This document shows positions 45,041-53,027 of a stretch of 64,000 bases of DNA, piece by piece. The stretch covers positions 248,001 to 312,000 of the forward strand of contig NZ_BMPD01000001.1 in assembly GCF_014647415.1 (NCBI RefSeq), given 5' to 3'. Origin of the DNA: Haloarcula sebkhae (GTDB lineage Archaea > Halobacteriota > Halobacteria > Halobacteriales > Haloarculaceae). How positions within the stretch are numbered: the stretch's first letter is position 1; the number at the start of each line of letters is the position of its first letter. Made by a program: the position numbers and the translations under genes. The notes under the pieces are model-generated. The model worked only from the letters and a program-made list of their open reading frames with translations. It was not told the DNA's origin and did not search any database.

Positions 45041-45154
45041 ATGTCTAGCAATAGTAGCGGCCCACAGTCCCGGGACCGGCGGGTGCGAACGCGGCAGTGC
45101 CGACTCGACCAGCAACCGAAGCGTCGTGCCACGGCCGCTTGTGAGGGCCGGTAA
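45041..45154 (+). CDS. Possible 37-codon upstream ORF ahead of the MaoC gene
   Basis: ATG 45041 (or 45035) opens a basic, Arg- and Gln-rich frame, MSSNSSGPQSRDRRVRTRQC and onward, ending at TAA 45152-45154, one base before the MaoC ATG. A TATA-like GCATTAACA near 45005-45013 lies about 26 nt above 45035, as for a leaderless start. The composition is unlike normal acidic halophilic proteins, so it may be only a translated leader. Confidence 0.25.
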   Translation: MSSNSSGPQSRDRRVRTRQCRLDQQPKRRATAACEGR

Positions 45155-45155
45155 G

Positions 45156-45599
45156 ATGGCCGGCGAGTTCGATGCAGTCGAAGTCGGCGACGACTTCACT
45201 ACGTCGGGGCGAACCATCACCGAGGCCGACGTGGTCAACTTCGCGGGTGTCAGCGGGGATTTCAATCACCTCCACACGAACGCCGAGCGGATGGCCGACT
45301 CGGGGTATGGCAAACGAATCGCCCACGGTGCGCTGGTGTTTTCAGTCGTCACTGGCCTGCTGTGGCAGGCCCGCGACGAGGCCGAAAAGCGCCACATGGT
45401 CGCGTTCTACGGCATCGACCGGCTTCGGTTCATCAAGCCGGTGTTCCTAGGCGATACGATTCACGTCGAGGCCGAGATTGTCGACACCGAACGGCGGGAC
45501 CATCCGGTTGCGACGGGCGTCGTCCGAACCGAAGTCACCGCGCTGAATCAGGCCGACGAAGCTGTCTTTTCGGCCGAGTTCCTGACGCTCCGGCGGTAG
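45156..45599 (+). CDS. MaoC-family (R)-specific enoyl-CoA hydratase
   Basis: A 147-residue hot-dog fold protein. The hydratase-2 motif is seen in ADVVNFAGVSGDFNHLHTNA, where Asp and His form the catalytic dyad. KRIAHGALVFSVVTGLLWQA is the conserved helix, and YGIDRLRFIKPVFLGDTIHV and VEAEIVDTERRDHPVATGVV are typical strands. It hydrates enoyl-CoA to (R)-3-hydroxyacyl-CoA for oxidation or polyhydroxyalkanoate synthesis. I start it at ATG 45156, right at the conserved N terminus; a GTG at 45126 in frame would add ten residues. It converges with the acyl-CoA dehydrogenase gene at 31 bp. Confidence 0.88.
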   Translation: MAGEFDAVEVGDDFTTSGRTITEADVVNFAGVSGDFNHLHTNAERMADSGYGKRIAHGALVFSVVTGLLWQARDEAEKRHMVAFYGIDRLRFIKPVFLGDTIHVEAEIVDTERRDHPVATGVVRTEVTALNQADEAVFSAEFLTLRR

Positions 45600-45629
45600 G
45601 CTGCGCGATCTCTCAGCTTTAGTGCAGTC

Positions 45630-46769
45630 TCACAGCACGCGGTCGGCGATGATGTTCTTCTGGATCTCGCTGGTCCCTTCGTAGATCTTGGTGATGCGGG
45701 CGTCGCGGTAGTACCGCTCGACGTTGTGGTCGGTGACGTAGCCCGCGCCGCCGTGGACCTGAATCGCCTCGTCGGCCACGTCGACGGCGTGCTCGCTGGC
45801 GAACAACTTCGCCATGCTGGCCAACTTCGTCGCCACATCGAGGTTGCCAGAATCGATGGCGCTGGCGGCGCGATACGTAAGCGACCGCGCAGCCTCGACG
45901 TTGGTGGCCATCTCCGCGATCTTGTGTTCGATGGCCTGGAACTCGCTGATCGGCTGGCCGAACTGCTCGCGCTCGTTCGCATACTGGATCGAGTCGTCGA
46001 GAGCGGCTTGCGCGGTGCCGACGGCCTGTGCGGCCACGTTCGCCCGCCCGCTCGCGAAGAAGTCCATCAACTGGTAGAAGCCAGCCCCCGCCTCCCCGAC
46101 GAGGTTCTCCTCGGGTACGCGAACGTCGTCGATGATGATTTCGGCCAAGTCCGACGCGCGGATACCGAGTTTGTTATCGATTTTTTCCGCCTGCAGGCCG
46201 TCGGTGTCCGTCGGCACGAGGAACGCGCTGATGCCCTCGTGGCCGGCGTCGGGGTCGGTTTTTGCCATCACGACCATCACATCGGCGACGGTGCCGTTCG
46301 TGATCCACATCTTGTTGCCATTGAGTACCCAGCCGTCGCTGTCGCGTTCGGCGTACGTCTCGATACCGGCCACGTTCGAGCCGTGGGCGGGTTCGCTGAT
46401 GGCGCTAGCACACGCCGACTCGCCGCTGGTGATCTTCGGCAGCCACTTCTCTTTCATCCACTCGTCGCCGTACTTCTGAATCATGCTCGACCCGAAGCCA
46501 CGGGAGCCGATTGCGCTCCCGATACCCGGGTCGGCACGCCACAGTTCTTCGGTGACGACGACGCCAGTGAGGCTGTCCATCCCCGCACCGCCGTACTTCT
46601 CGGGGACTTCCGGCGCGATGAGGTCGTACTGTGCCGCCTGCTCCATCAGTTCCTCCGGGTAGCGCTTCTCCCTGTCGCATTCCGTTCCGAGCGGCTCTAT
46701 CTCGTTCTCGCCGAATTCACGCACTGCTTCTCGGACTGCCGTCTGCTCGGCCGTCAAGCTAAACGCCAT
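45630..46769 (-). CDS. Acyl-CoA dehydrogenase, short/branched-chain type
   Basis: A 379-residue FAD enzyme of the main ACAD subfamily. MAFSLTAEQTAVREAVREFG starts it. ASAISEPAHGSNVAGIETYA and GWVLNGNKMWITNGTVADVM bind FAD and substrate. EREQFGQPISEFQAIEHKIA is the signature helix, and AIQVHGGAGYVTDHNVERYY then RDARITKIYEGTSEIQKNII carry the catalytic Glu in YEGTSE. It oxidises acyl-CoA to enoyl-CoA, passing electrons to ETF. Short or branched acyl-CoAs are the likely substrates, in keeping with the branched-chain amino-acid type ABC importer just downstream in the window (inference). A TATA box 27 nt above ATG 46769 supports the start. Confidence 0.92.
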   Translation of the reverse strand: MAFSLTAEQTAVREAVREFGENEIEPLGTECDREKRYPEELMEQAAQYDLIAPEVPEKYGGAGMDSLTGVVVTEELWRADPGIGSAIGSRGFGSSMIQKYGDEWMKEKWLPKITSGESACASAISEPAHGSNVAGIETYAERDSDGWVLNGNKMWITNGTVADVMVVMAKTDPDAGHEGISAFLVPTDTDGLQAEKIDNKLGIRASDLAEIIIDDVRVPEENLVGEAGAGFYQLMDFFASGRANVAAQAVGTAQAALDDSIQYANEREQFGQPISEFQAIEHKIAEMATNVEAARSLTYRAASAIDSGNLDVATKLASMAKLFASEHAVDVADEAIQVHGGAGYVTDHNVERYYRDARITKIYEGTSEIQKNIIADRVL

Positions 46770-46790
46770 ATTCGATGTGTGATGGCCACC

Positions 46791-46800
46791 CAAATATAGA
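46791..46800 (-). promoter_or_regulatory. TATA box of the acyl-CoA dehydrogenase gene
   Basis: TCTATATTTG on the minus strand is centred 26-27 nt above ATG 46769, again the leaderless spacing. Confidence 0.55.
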
Positions 46801-46991
46801 TTTGGTCGACTGTGTCTTCTGCGTGCCGGGGCAGACGGCCACGGAGCGCCCACTGTCGACATGGGCTCTGATAGCCAGACCATTGTGACCGTCCCGCTGT
46901 ACCTGTGAGGGAGGTTGGAACAGACTGCGGACTCCCCCGCATCTTTAATGTGGATGGTTTGGAACGTGGTACCACCCAACGAGGGTAGACC

Positions 46992-48362
46992 ATGGCAGAC
47001 CCAACGAGCACACCCAGCGACAGGAGCACAGCATATACCAACGGTATCGGTCGGCGGTCATTCATCAGAGCGGCCGGAGCGAGCGCAGCGCTCGGACTGT
47101 TCGCCGGCTGCAGCGGTGACGGCGGCGGTGGTGGGGAGAACCCTGATGGAGGTGGTGGCATCTCCGAGACGGTCACCATCGGCCACCTCGCACCGCTGAA
47201 CAACCCACTCGGCATCGGCTCGAAGCGGTCGGCGGAGATGGCGGTCGCGGAAATCAACGACGACGGTGGTATCGCCGACCAGACCGTCGAACTCGTTACG
47301 AAGGACACGCGGGCGTCGCCGTCCGAGGCGCGCACCGTCGCAGGTGAGTTGGTCCGACAGGAGGAAGTCGACGCCATCGTCGGCACGTTCTCCAGCGAGG
47401 TGACCCAGTCCATCATGGACCTGGTGTCAGAATTCAACACGCCGTTTCTGGTCACCGGCTCCGCCGCGCCGAGCACCGTCACGGAGTTCGTCGCGTCCGA
47501 CTACGAGCGCTACAAGAACACGTTCCGGGTCGGGCCGGTGAACTCCCACTTCCAGGCGGAGGTCATCAGCCAGTACGCCAGCCACCTCTCGGACCGCCAC
47601 GGATGGAACACGTTCGCCGTCGTCGCCGACGACGCCGAGTGGACGACGGTGTTCCGGAACCGGCTGGTCGACCTGCTGAGGGAGGCGGACTTGGACGTAC
47701 CGATGGTGAACGGGCTGGCAACTGATACCACCTCATTCGGGTCGGTGCTAGACGACGTGGACGAGGTGGGCGCGGACGCGATGTTCCGCTTCTTCGCGCA
47801 CATCAACGGCGGGCCGATGGCGGCCCGCTGGGCGGAGGGTGAGTACGAATTTGGCATCGAAGGAGTCCACGTCGCGTCGATGCTGCCGGCGTACTACCAG
47901 CTCACCGAAGGCGCGGCGGCCTACGAGACGACGACCCAGTCCGGCGCGGCGGGTGTCACCGACATCACGTCGAAGACGGTCCCGTTCACGGAGTCGTACA
48001 TGGAGGAGTACGGGGACGCCGATGACCCGCCGAGCAAGCCGATGTACATGGGCTTTGTGACCTACGATGCGATACACGTCTTCAAAAACGCCGCCGAGCG
48101 CGCCGGTACCGTCGATCAGGAGAACAACCTTGATACAATTGTCGACGCGCTGCTCCAGACCGACTTCACCGGAGCGGCCGGGCAAGTCCAGTTCTACGGG
48201 GCCGACGAGACGTACGCCCACGACCTCCGAGAGAAGCGGGACAGTGACGGCCTCATCACGAACTACCCGCTTACCCAGTGGCGCGAGGGCGGGTCTCTGG
48301 AGTGCGTCTACCCGGAAGGCTTGCGGACCGCCGAACACGCCGCGCCACCGTGGATGGGGTGA
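46992..48362 (+). CDS. Liv-type ABC transporter substrate-binding lipoprotein
   Basis: A 456-residue Tat lipoprotein. GRRSFIRAAGASAALGLFAG then Cys gives a twin-arginine signal with a lipobox (LFAGC), followed by a Gly/Asp-rich tether. The mature part is a type 1 periplasmic-binding fold: TVTIGHLAPLNNPLGIGSKR, AVAEINDDGGIADQTVELVT, GTFSSEVTQSIMDLVSEFNT and HGWNTFAVVADDAEWTTVF. It would be anchored on the cell surface and deliver branched-chain amino acids, short acids, amides or aromatic acids to the permease. It is the first gene of a five-gene operon. A TATA-like TCTTTAATG near 46940 gives a short leader of about 20-25 nt. Confidence 0.92.
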   Translation: MADPTSTPSDRSTAYTNGIGRRSFIRAAGASAALGLFAGCSGDGGGGGENPDGGGGISETVTIGHLAPLNNPLGIGSKRSAEMAVAEINDDGGIADQTVELVTKDTRASPSEARTVAGELVRQEEVDAIVGTFSSEVTQSIMDLVSEFNTPFLVTGSAAPSTVTEFVASDYERYKNTFRVGPVNSHFQAEVISQYASHLSDRHGWNTFAVVADDAEWTTVFRNRLVDLLREADLDVPMVNGLATDTTSFGSVLDDVDEVGADAMFRFFAHINGGPMAARWAEGEYEFGIEGVHVASMLPAYYQLTEGAAAYETTTQSGAAGVTDITSKTVPFTESYMEEYGDADDPPSKPMYMGFVTYDAIHVFKNAAERAGTVDQENNLDTIVDALLQTDFTGAAGQVQFYGADETYAHDLREKRDSDGLITNYPLTQWREGGSLECVYPEGLRTAEHAAPPWMG

Positions 48363-48365
48363 ACG

Positions 48366-49253
48366 ATGCTGGGAGACATTGCCAGCGTCATCGTCGACGG
48401 CGCGCTCATCAGCGCCGTCTACGCACTGATCGCTATCGGCTTCACCATGGTGTTTGGCGTCGGCGGCGTGTTGAACCTCGCCCACGGCGCGCTGATAATG
48501 GCCGGCGCGTACACCTACCTGAGTCTCGTCTCGGACAGTATCCTCGCGAGCGTGACGCTGCATCCGATAGTCGCGTTCCCGCTCACAGTCGTTATCGTCG
48601 GGCTCATTTCCTACGGTCTCTACGTCGTGCTGGTCCGGACCATCGAGGAGAACGTCGTCATCACGTTCCTCGCGACCATCGTGGTCGCCATCGCCTTCAC
48701 CGAACTCGTCACGCTCGTGTTTCACGCCCAGCCCTACCAGTACAGCGTGGTACCGGGCGTGCTGCAGGTCCAGGCGCTCGGGACCCGCATCCTTTACGTG
48801 GAACTCGCGGCCTTCGTCGCCTCCTGGGGTGCGATGGGGCTGCTCTGGTACTACGTCACCAAGACCGACAGCGGCCGGTCGATACGCGCCACCTCGATGA
48901 GCGAGCGCGGGGCCATGCTCACCGGCGTCGACGTGCCGGGCGTGCGTGCCCGCACGTGGCTCGTCGCGGGCGGCCTGGCTGGCATCGCCGGCGTGTTCCT
49001 GGGCGGTATCGGGGCGGCCGAACCGACGATGTGGCTGGAACCGCTCGCGCTCGCCTTTATCATCGTCGTCGTGGGCGGCATCGGCTCCATCAAGGGGTCG
49101 GTCGCCGCCGCCTACATCGTCGGCTACCTGCAGACGGCGACCGGACAGTTCCTCGGACAGAGCGTCCGCGGTATCATGTCGCTGGTGGTCCTCGTGGTCG
49201 TCCTGCTGGTGCTGCCACAGGGCCTGTACGGCACGGAGTTCGTCCATGAGTGA
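48366..49253 (+). CDS. Liv-type ABC transporter permease (LivH-like)
   Basis: A 295-residue membrane protein with about eight hydrophobic helices. Seen are YALIAIGFTMVFGVGGVLNL, AHGALIMAGAYTYLSL, VAFPLTVVIVGLISYGLYVV and VVITFLATIVVAIAFTELVT. Further in, GWGxxG-like cytoplasmic contact sequences such as GVDVPGVRARTWLVAGGLAG and VVGGIGSIKGSVAAAYIVGY mark the LivH family. It starts 3 bp after the binding-protein gene and overlaps the next permease gene by 8 bp. With the LivM-like protein it forms the transmembrane channel of the importer. Confidence 0.92.
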   Translation: MLGDIASVIVDGALISAVYALIAIGFTMVFGVGGVLNLAHGALIMAGAYTYLSLVSDSILASVTLHPIVAFPLTVVIVGLISYGLYVVLVRTIEENVVITFLATIVVAIAFTELVTLVFHAQPYQYSVVPGVLQVQALGTRILYVELAAFVASWGAMGLLWYYVTKTDSGRSIRATSMSERGAMLTGVDVPGVRARTWLVAGGLAGIAGVFLGGIGAAEPTMWLEPLALAFIIVVVGGIGSIKGSVAAAYIVGYLQTATGQFLGQSVRGIMSLVVLVVVLLVLPQGLYGTEFVHE

Positions 49254-50367
49254 CCGAGAACAGACCGGCCGGGGTATCGGCCGGCTCACTGGCCGCGCCG
49301 AATCGGTCTTGAGAGACACCCTCCTCGCGCAGGGGGCCGGCGTCGTCGGGGCGGTCGGCCGGCCAGCGGAACGGCTGCTCTGGCCGGTCGCGGAGCGGTA
49401 CAACCGCAGACTCGGCGAGCGTTTCGGCGAGGTCACTGGCCTGCAGTTGTTGCTGCTCGTAGTGGCCTTCGGCGGCCTCGTCACCGCGCCGCTGTGGGGC
49501 CAGGACTACCTCAGACCGCTCACGCTTGGCGCGGTCTGGGCCGTCTTTGCGATGGGCTGGGACATCCAGAGCGGCTACACCGGCTACATCAGCTTCGGCC
49601 ACTCGGCGCTGTCTGGGGCGGCCGGATACACCACCGGCTTGCTGGTGCTCCATCTGAACCCGGAGCTATCGCTGTTTGTCACAGTCCCGCTGTCGATACT
49701 CGTGACGACGGCGCTGGGGCTGGCCATCGCCGTCCCCTCGCTCCGGCTCCGTGGCCCGTATTTCTCGCTCGTCACCTTCGTCACCGTCCTGCTGTTCTAC
49801 CGGTTGACGAAGGCCCTGAGCGAGTGGACAAACGGCCTTCGAGGCATCCGCGTCGACGTGTTCACCTACGACCTGACGCTGCAGTACTACATGGTTGTGG
49901 TGCCGATGCTCGCCGTTGCGGCCACGCTGACCTACGTCGGGCGTTCCGATATTGGTACAGTGCTGATCGCCATCCGAGAAAACGAGGACGCCGTCTCCGC
50001 GGCCGGGCTGGACCCGACGAAGTTCAAGCTCTGGTCGTTCGTATTGAGTGCGGTCCCGATGGGCATCGGCGGCGTCCTGCTCGCCCACGTCAATGCGGGC
50101 GTGGACCCCCAGACGTTCGTCATCGTAGACAACAGCATCCAGATGATAGCGATGGCGGTCATCGGCGGCATGAGCTCGATTCTGGGGCCGCTCGGCGGCG
50201 CGTTCCTGTTCGTTGGACTCCGGGACGTGTTCCTCGTCGGCCTCGGCGAGGAACTGCGCTGGCTCGCCCTCTGGCTGCTCGTTCTTCTCGTGTTGGTGTT
50301 CGCCCGGGACGGACTGTTCCGTCTCCTCTGGCGTGCGCTCGGCGCGCTGGGAGGTGACCGACGGTGA
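49246..50367 (+). CDS. Liv-type ABC transporter permease (LivM-like)
   Basis: A 373-residue protein with a ~65-residue polar N-terminal extension and about nine hydrophobic helices. The LivM segments VFAMGWDIQSGYTGYISFGH, FGHSALSGAAGYTTGLL and IAVPSLRLRGPYFSLVTFVT are clear, as are AIRENEDAVSAAGLDPTKFK (coupling helix region) and VIGGMSSILGPLGGAFLFVG. ATG 49246 lies inside the end of the livH-like gene (ATGAGTGA overlap). It overlaps the first ATP-binding gene by 4 bp (GTGA). Confidence 0.92.
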   Translation: MSDREQTGRGIGRLTGRAESVLRDTLLAQGAGVVGAVGRPAERLLWPVAERYNRRLGERFGEVTGLQLLLLVVAFGGLVTAPLWGQDYLRPLTLGAVWAVFAMGWDIQSGYTGYISFGHSALSGAAGYTTGLLVLHLNPELSLFVTVPLSILVTTALGLAIAVPSLRLRGPYFSLVTFVTVLLFYRLTKALSEWTNGLRGIRVDVFTYDLTLQYYMVVVPMLAVAATLTYVGRSDIGTVLIAIRENEDAVSAAGLDPTKFKLWSFVLSAVPMGIGGVLLAHVNAGVDPQTFVIVDNSIQMIAMAVIGGMSSILGPLGGAFLFVGLRDVFLVGLGEELRWLALWLLVLLVLVFARDGLFRLLWRALGALGGDRR

Positions 50368-51101
50368 CGCTGCTGTCGGTTGAGGACTTGACCAAGCAGT
50401 TCGGCGGCCTCGTCGCCGTCGACGACCTCTCCTTTGGCGTCGAGAGCGGCGAGATACTCGGCCTCATCGGCCCCAACGGCTCCGGCAAGACGACCGTGTT
50501 CAACTGCATCATGAGCATCTACCAGGTGACCGGCGGGACGGTGCGCTTCGACGGGACTGACATCACGGACGACAAGACCCACGAAATCGTGAACCGCGGC
50601 CTGTCACGCGTCTCTCAGGAGTCCAACCCTATCGGGTCGATGACCGTCCGAGAGAACATCGAGCTATTCACGTTCCCCAACAGCATTCGCTCGTTCGACG
50701 GCGGCGCGAGCGACAAGGCAATCGCCAGTTACGCTGCACAGGTCGACATCGAGGACGCCCTCAACGACGACCCCGGCTCCCTGCCCCACGCCGACGTTCG
50801 CCGCCTCGAAATCGCGAAGGCGCTGGCGACAGAGCCGGACCTCCTCCTGCTGGACGAGCCCTTCGCCGGCCTGAACCAGACGGAGGTCCGGCGGCTCTCC
50901 GAGCAGTTCGAGTCGTTCCGCGAGCAGGGCATCACGATGGTCGTCGTCGACCACAACATGCGCGGGCTGATGGACCTCGTCGACCGGGTCGTCGTGTTGC
51001 ACAACGGCCAGAAACTGGCGTCGGGTGACCCGGCCGACATCGTCGGTGACGAGCGGGTTCAGGACGCCTACCTCGCCGGGGAGGTGAGCGCGGTCCAATG
51101 A
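50364..51101 (+). CDS. Liv-type ABC transporter ATP-binding protein (LivG-like)
   Basis: A 245-residue ABC ATPase. Walker A is GLIGPNGSGKTTVFNC at 33-48, and the Walker B is LLLLDEPFAGLNQTEVRRLS. The H-loop is MVVVDHNMRGLMDLVDRVVV. The ABC signature, normally LSxGQ, reads SLPHADVRRLEIAKALATEP, so Ser and Gly-Gln are not canonical. LivG proteins tolerate changes there, and paired LivG/LivF ATPases often have one weak site. The start GTG 50364 overlaps the LivM stop, and its own stop overlaps the LivF-like start by 4 bp (ATGA). Confidence 0.92.
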   Translation: MTLLSVEDLTKQFGGLVAVDDLSFGVESGEILGLIGPNGSGKTTVFNCIMSIYQVTGGTVRFDGTDITDDKTHEIVNRGLSRVSQESNPIGSMTVRENIELFTFPNSIRSFDGGASDKAIASYAAQVDIEDALNDDPGSLPHADVRRLEIAKALATEPDLLLLDEPFAGLNQTEVRRLSEQFESFREQGITMVVVDHNMRGLMDLVDRVVVLHNGQKLASGDPADIVGDERVQDAYLAGEVSAVQ

Positions 51102-51814
51102 GCGACCCGCTGCTCGAAGTCGAAGACCTCGACGTGTACTACGGCAAGTCTCAGGCGCTGGACGGCGTTTCGCTGACCGTCGAGCGCGGGGAGATCGGCG
51201 GCATCGTCGGCCCCAACGGCGCGGGGAAGACGACGCTGTTGGACGCCGTTGCCGGCTTCCTCGACTACGGCGGGACGATTCGGTTCAACGGGCGAGACGT
51301 GGCCGACCTCAACCCCCAGCAGCTGGTCAACGACGGCCTCATCTACTGCACCGAAGACCGCGACCTGTTCCCGTTCTTCTCGGTACACGAGAACCTGCTC
51401 ATGGGCGCGCAGTTCCGCGAGGACCGCGACGCCGTCCGAGCGGACCTGACGATGGTGTACGACCTGTTCCCGCGGCTCGACGACCGCCGGGACCAGGAGG
51501 CCCAGACCATGAGTGGCGGCGAACAGCAGATGCTCGCCGTCGGCCGGGCGCTGATGGGCGACCCGGAACTGCTCGTCCTCGACGAACCGACGCTCGGGCT
51601 GGCTCCCGTCATCATCGACGACATCAGCGACGCCATCGAGACGCTGAACGACCAGGGCCAGACGCTCCTGCTCGTCGAGCAGAACGCCACGTTCGCGCTG
51701 CGCCACGCCCACCGGCTCTCACTGCTGGAATCCGGCCGGGTCGAGCTCAGTGGCTCCGCTGCGGAGTTCCAGAACAACGACTACATCACAGAGGCGTACG
51801 TCGGCATCCACTGA
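51098..51814 (+). CDS. Liv-type ABC transporter ATP-binding protein (LivF-like)
   Basis: A 238-residue ABC ATPase closing the operon. Walker A is GIVGPNGAGKTTLLDAVAGF, the Q-loop is YCTEDRDLFPFFSVHENLLM, and the canonical signature is QTMSGGEQQMLAVGRALMGD. Walker B is LLVLDEPTLGLAPVIIDDIS, and the H-loop region reads LLLVEQNATFALRHAHRLSL, with Gln-Asn as is usual in LivF. It would pair with the LivG-like subunit on the cytoplasmic face of the importer. A large gene-poor region follows. Confidence 0.93.
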   Translation: MSDPLLEVEDLDVYYGKSQALDGVSLTVERGEIGGIVGPNGAGKTTLLDAVAGFLDYGGTIRFNGRDVADLNPQQLVNDGLIYCTEDRDLFPFFSVHENLLMGAQFREDRDAVRADLTMVYDLFPRLDDRRDQEAQTMSGGEQQMLAVGRALMGDPELLVLDEPTLGLAPVIIDDISDAIETLNDQGQTLLLVEQNATFALRHAHRLSLLESGRVELSGSAAEFQNNDYITEAYVGIH

Positions 51815-52691
51815 GCGAGCGTCGGCGAACCGAACTCTCGGACGTGTGCTAACACTACGTCCGTCGCCGGCTGGCACTCGCGCAGTCGCACTTCGCTGTC
51901 GATAGTTCGTATTCTCGAACAGATGCCGAATACAGTGAAAGTAACGGGTGGCCATCCATCGGACTACAGCGCCCCGTGAAATGGGCTCATACGTGGCTGT
52001 ACGCACTTGCCGCTGTCCCCTACCATGTCGGTCCATTGCCGGCAAACGTAGAGCGCACCGGGATCAAACACAATCGATGTGTTGCTTGTTCCGTATGCTG
52101 AAACTGGCAGTGTTCCACGGCACTGTGGCTCGCCGATAGCCCCGTCCAGCGGAAGAGACAGGAGACTATTCAGTTCAAGCGAATAATAACCGTACTTTTG
52201 TTATCCGGCGGGACAAGAGAGAGCAGACTGCCCGAGCGTGTGTCGCCTGTGGGAGCGGATACACCGGCACAGCGGCAGAGTACCAGTCGACGTGGACGAG
52301 TTAGCTGCCACCGGGTCGGGCTTACGCTACGGCGCAGGCGCTTTTGATATCGTTCGACCTATCCGAACGATCACAACAGGGGCAGTGCGTCTTTGATGAT
52401 GTGAGATTACCGAGACCATGGTAACAGTCCTGGCGAAGAATATATGTTCAAATATGCGAAATTTATCCAATTATTCCGACATACTGATATTGGATGGAAA
52501 ATTTGACTACTAAATAGATGAGTACACAATCATATTAGGCCAAATACCCTCTTATCACATGATTATAGCTATACTTGTTGGACAGGTAATAACAGACATA
52601 CAACTCACTTTTGCAGTGAAACAGCCGGCAGATGCGTCTGTTGTAACAAATATGGAAACGTATTTCTACAAGTGTGCATATATTTGCCCCT
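51815..52691 (+). other. Gene-poor region after the ABC operon
   Basis: No gene is supportable in these 877 bases. The left part has normal GC; from about 52440 it becomes AT-rich. A perfect 8-bp stem with 7-nt loop, ATCGTTCG and CGAACGAT, lies at 52349-52371. A short frame around 52200-52300 contains a single CVACG motif but has no start codon. Near the right end GTATTTCTA (52660-52668) is a probable TATA box for the gene at 52692. Confidence 0.45.
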
Positions 52692-53027
52692 ATGGGAGAC
52701 GAAGAAGACATCGAAGCCGAGACCGTGTCAGTATCGATGGAGATATCGGGTAATTACGACGAAGTCATGTCGAAACTGGCGACAGAAGACGAGGGGTCGA
52801 CGTCGCTCGTCTCGCTACTCGACGACCTCGAACAGTTGCTTGATACGGTAGTCCGGATGGACGGTGGGACACGCAGTGCAATTGCCCAGCAACTGCCCGA
52901 GGATATGACCGTCGCCTTCGACGCCCAGGCGGTCGTCGATACGCTTCAGGTGCTCGAACGCTACGACCTCGTTGTCCTCGAAGGCAACACCTGGAAGCCC
53001 GGCCCGAAACTCACCACCGAAGAGTAA
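52692..53027 (+). CDS. Small acidic protein of unknown function
   Basis: A 111-residue acidic protein, MGDEEDIEAETVSVSMEISG at its start, followed by two helical segments (SLVSLLDDLEQLLDTVVRMD and DAQAVVDTLQVLERYDLVVL) and a polar C terminus, NTWKPGPKL. The second half has the shape of a winged-helix wing and recognition helix (LEGNTWKPG as a beta hairpin), but no clear HTH is present. ATG 52692 with TATA GTATTTCTA about 28 nt above it would give a leaderless mRNA; a GTG at 52674 is less likely. It stands alone. Not recognised as a known family. Confidence 0.65.
   Translation: MGDEEDIEAETVSVSMEISGNYDEVMSKLATEDEGSTSLVSLLDDLEQLLDTVVRMDGGTRSAIAQQLPEDMTVAFDAQAVVDTLQVLERYDLVVLEGNTWKPGPKLTTEE

Noticed and set aside
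47748-49484. Minus-strand frame (578 codons) opposite the ABC importer genes
   Set aside because: Arg/His/Asp-rich shadow product. The plus strand carries a complete Liv operon with overlapping starts.
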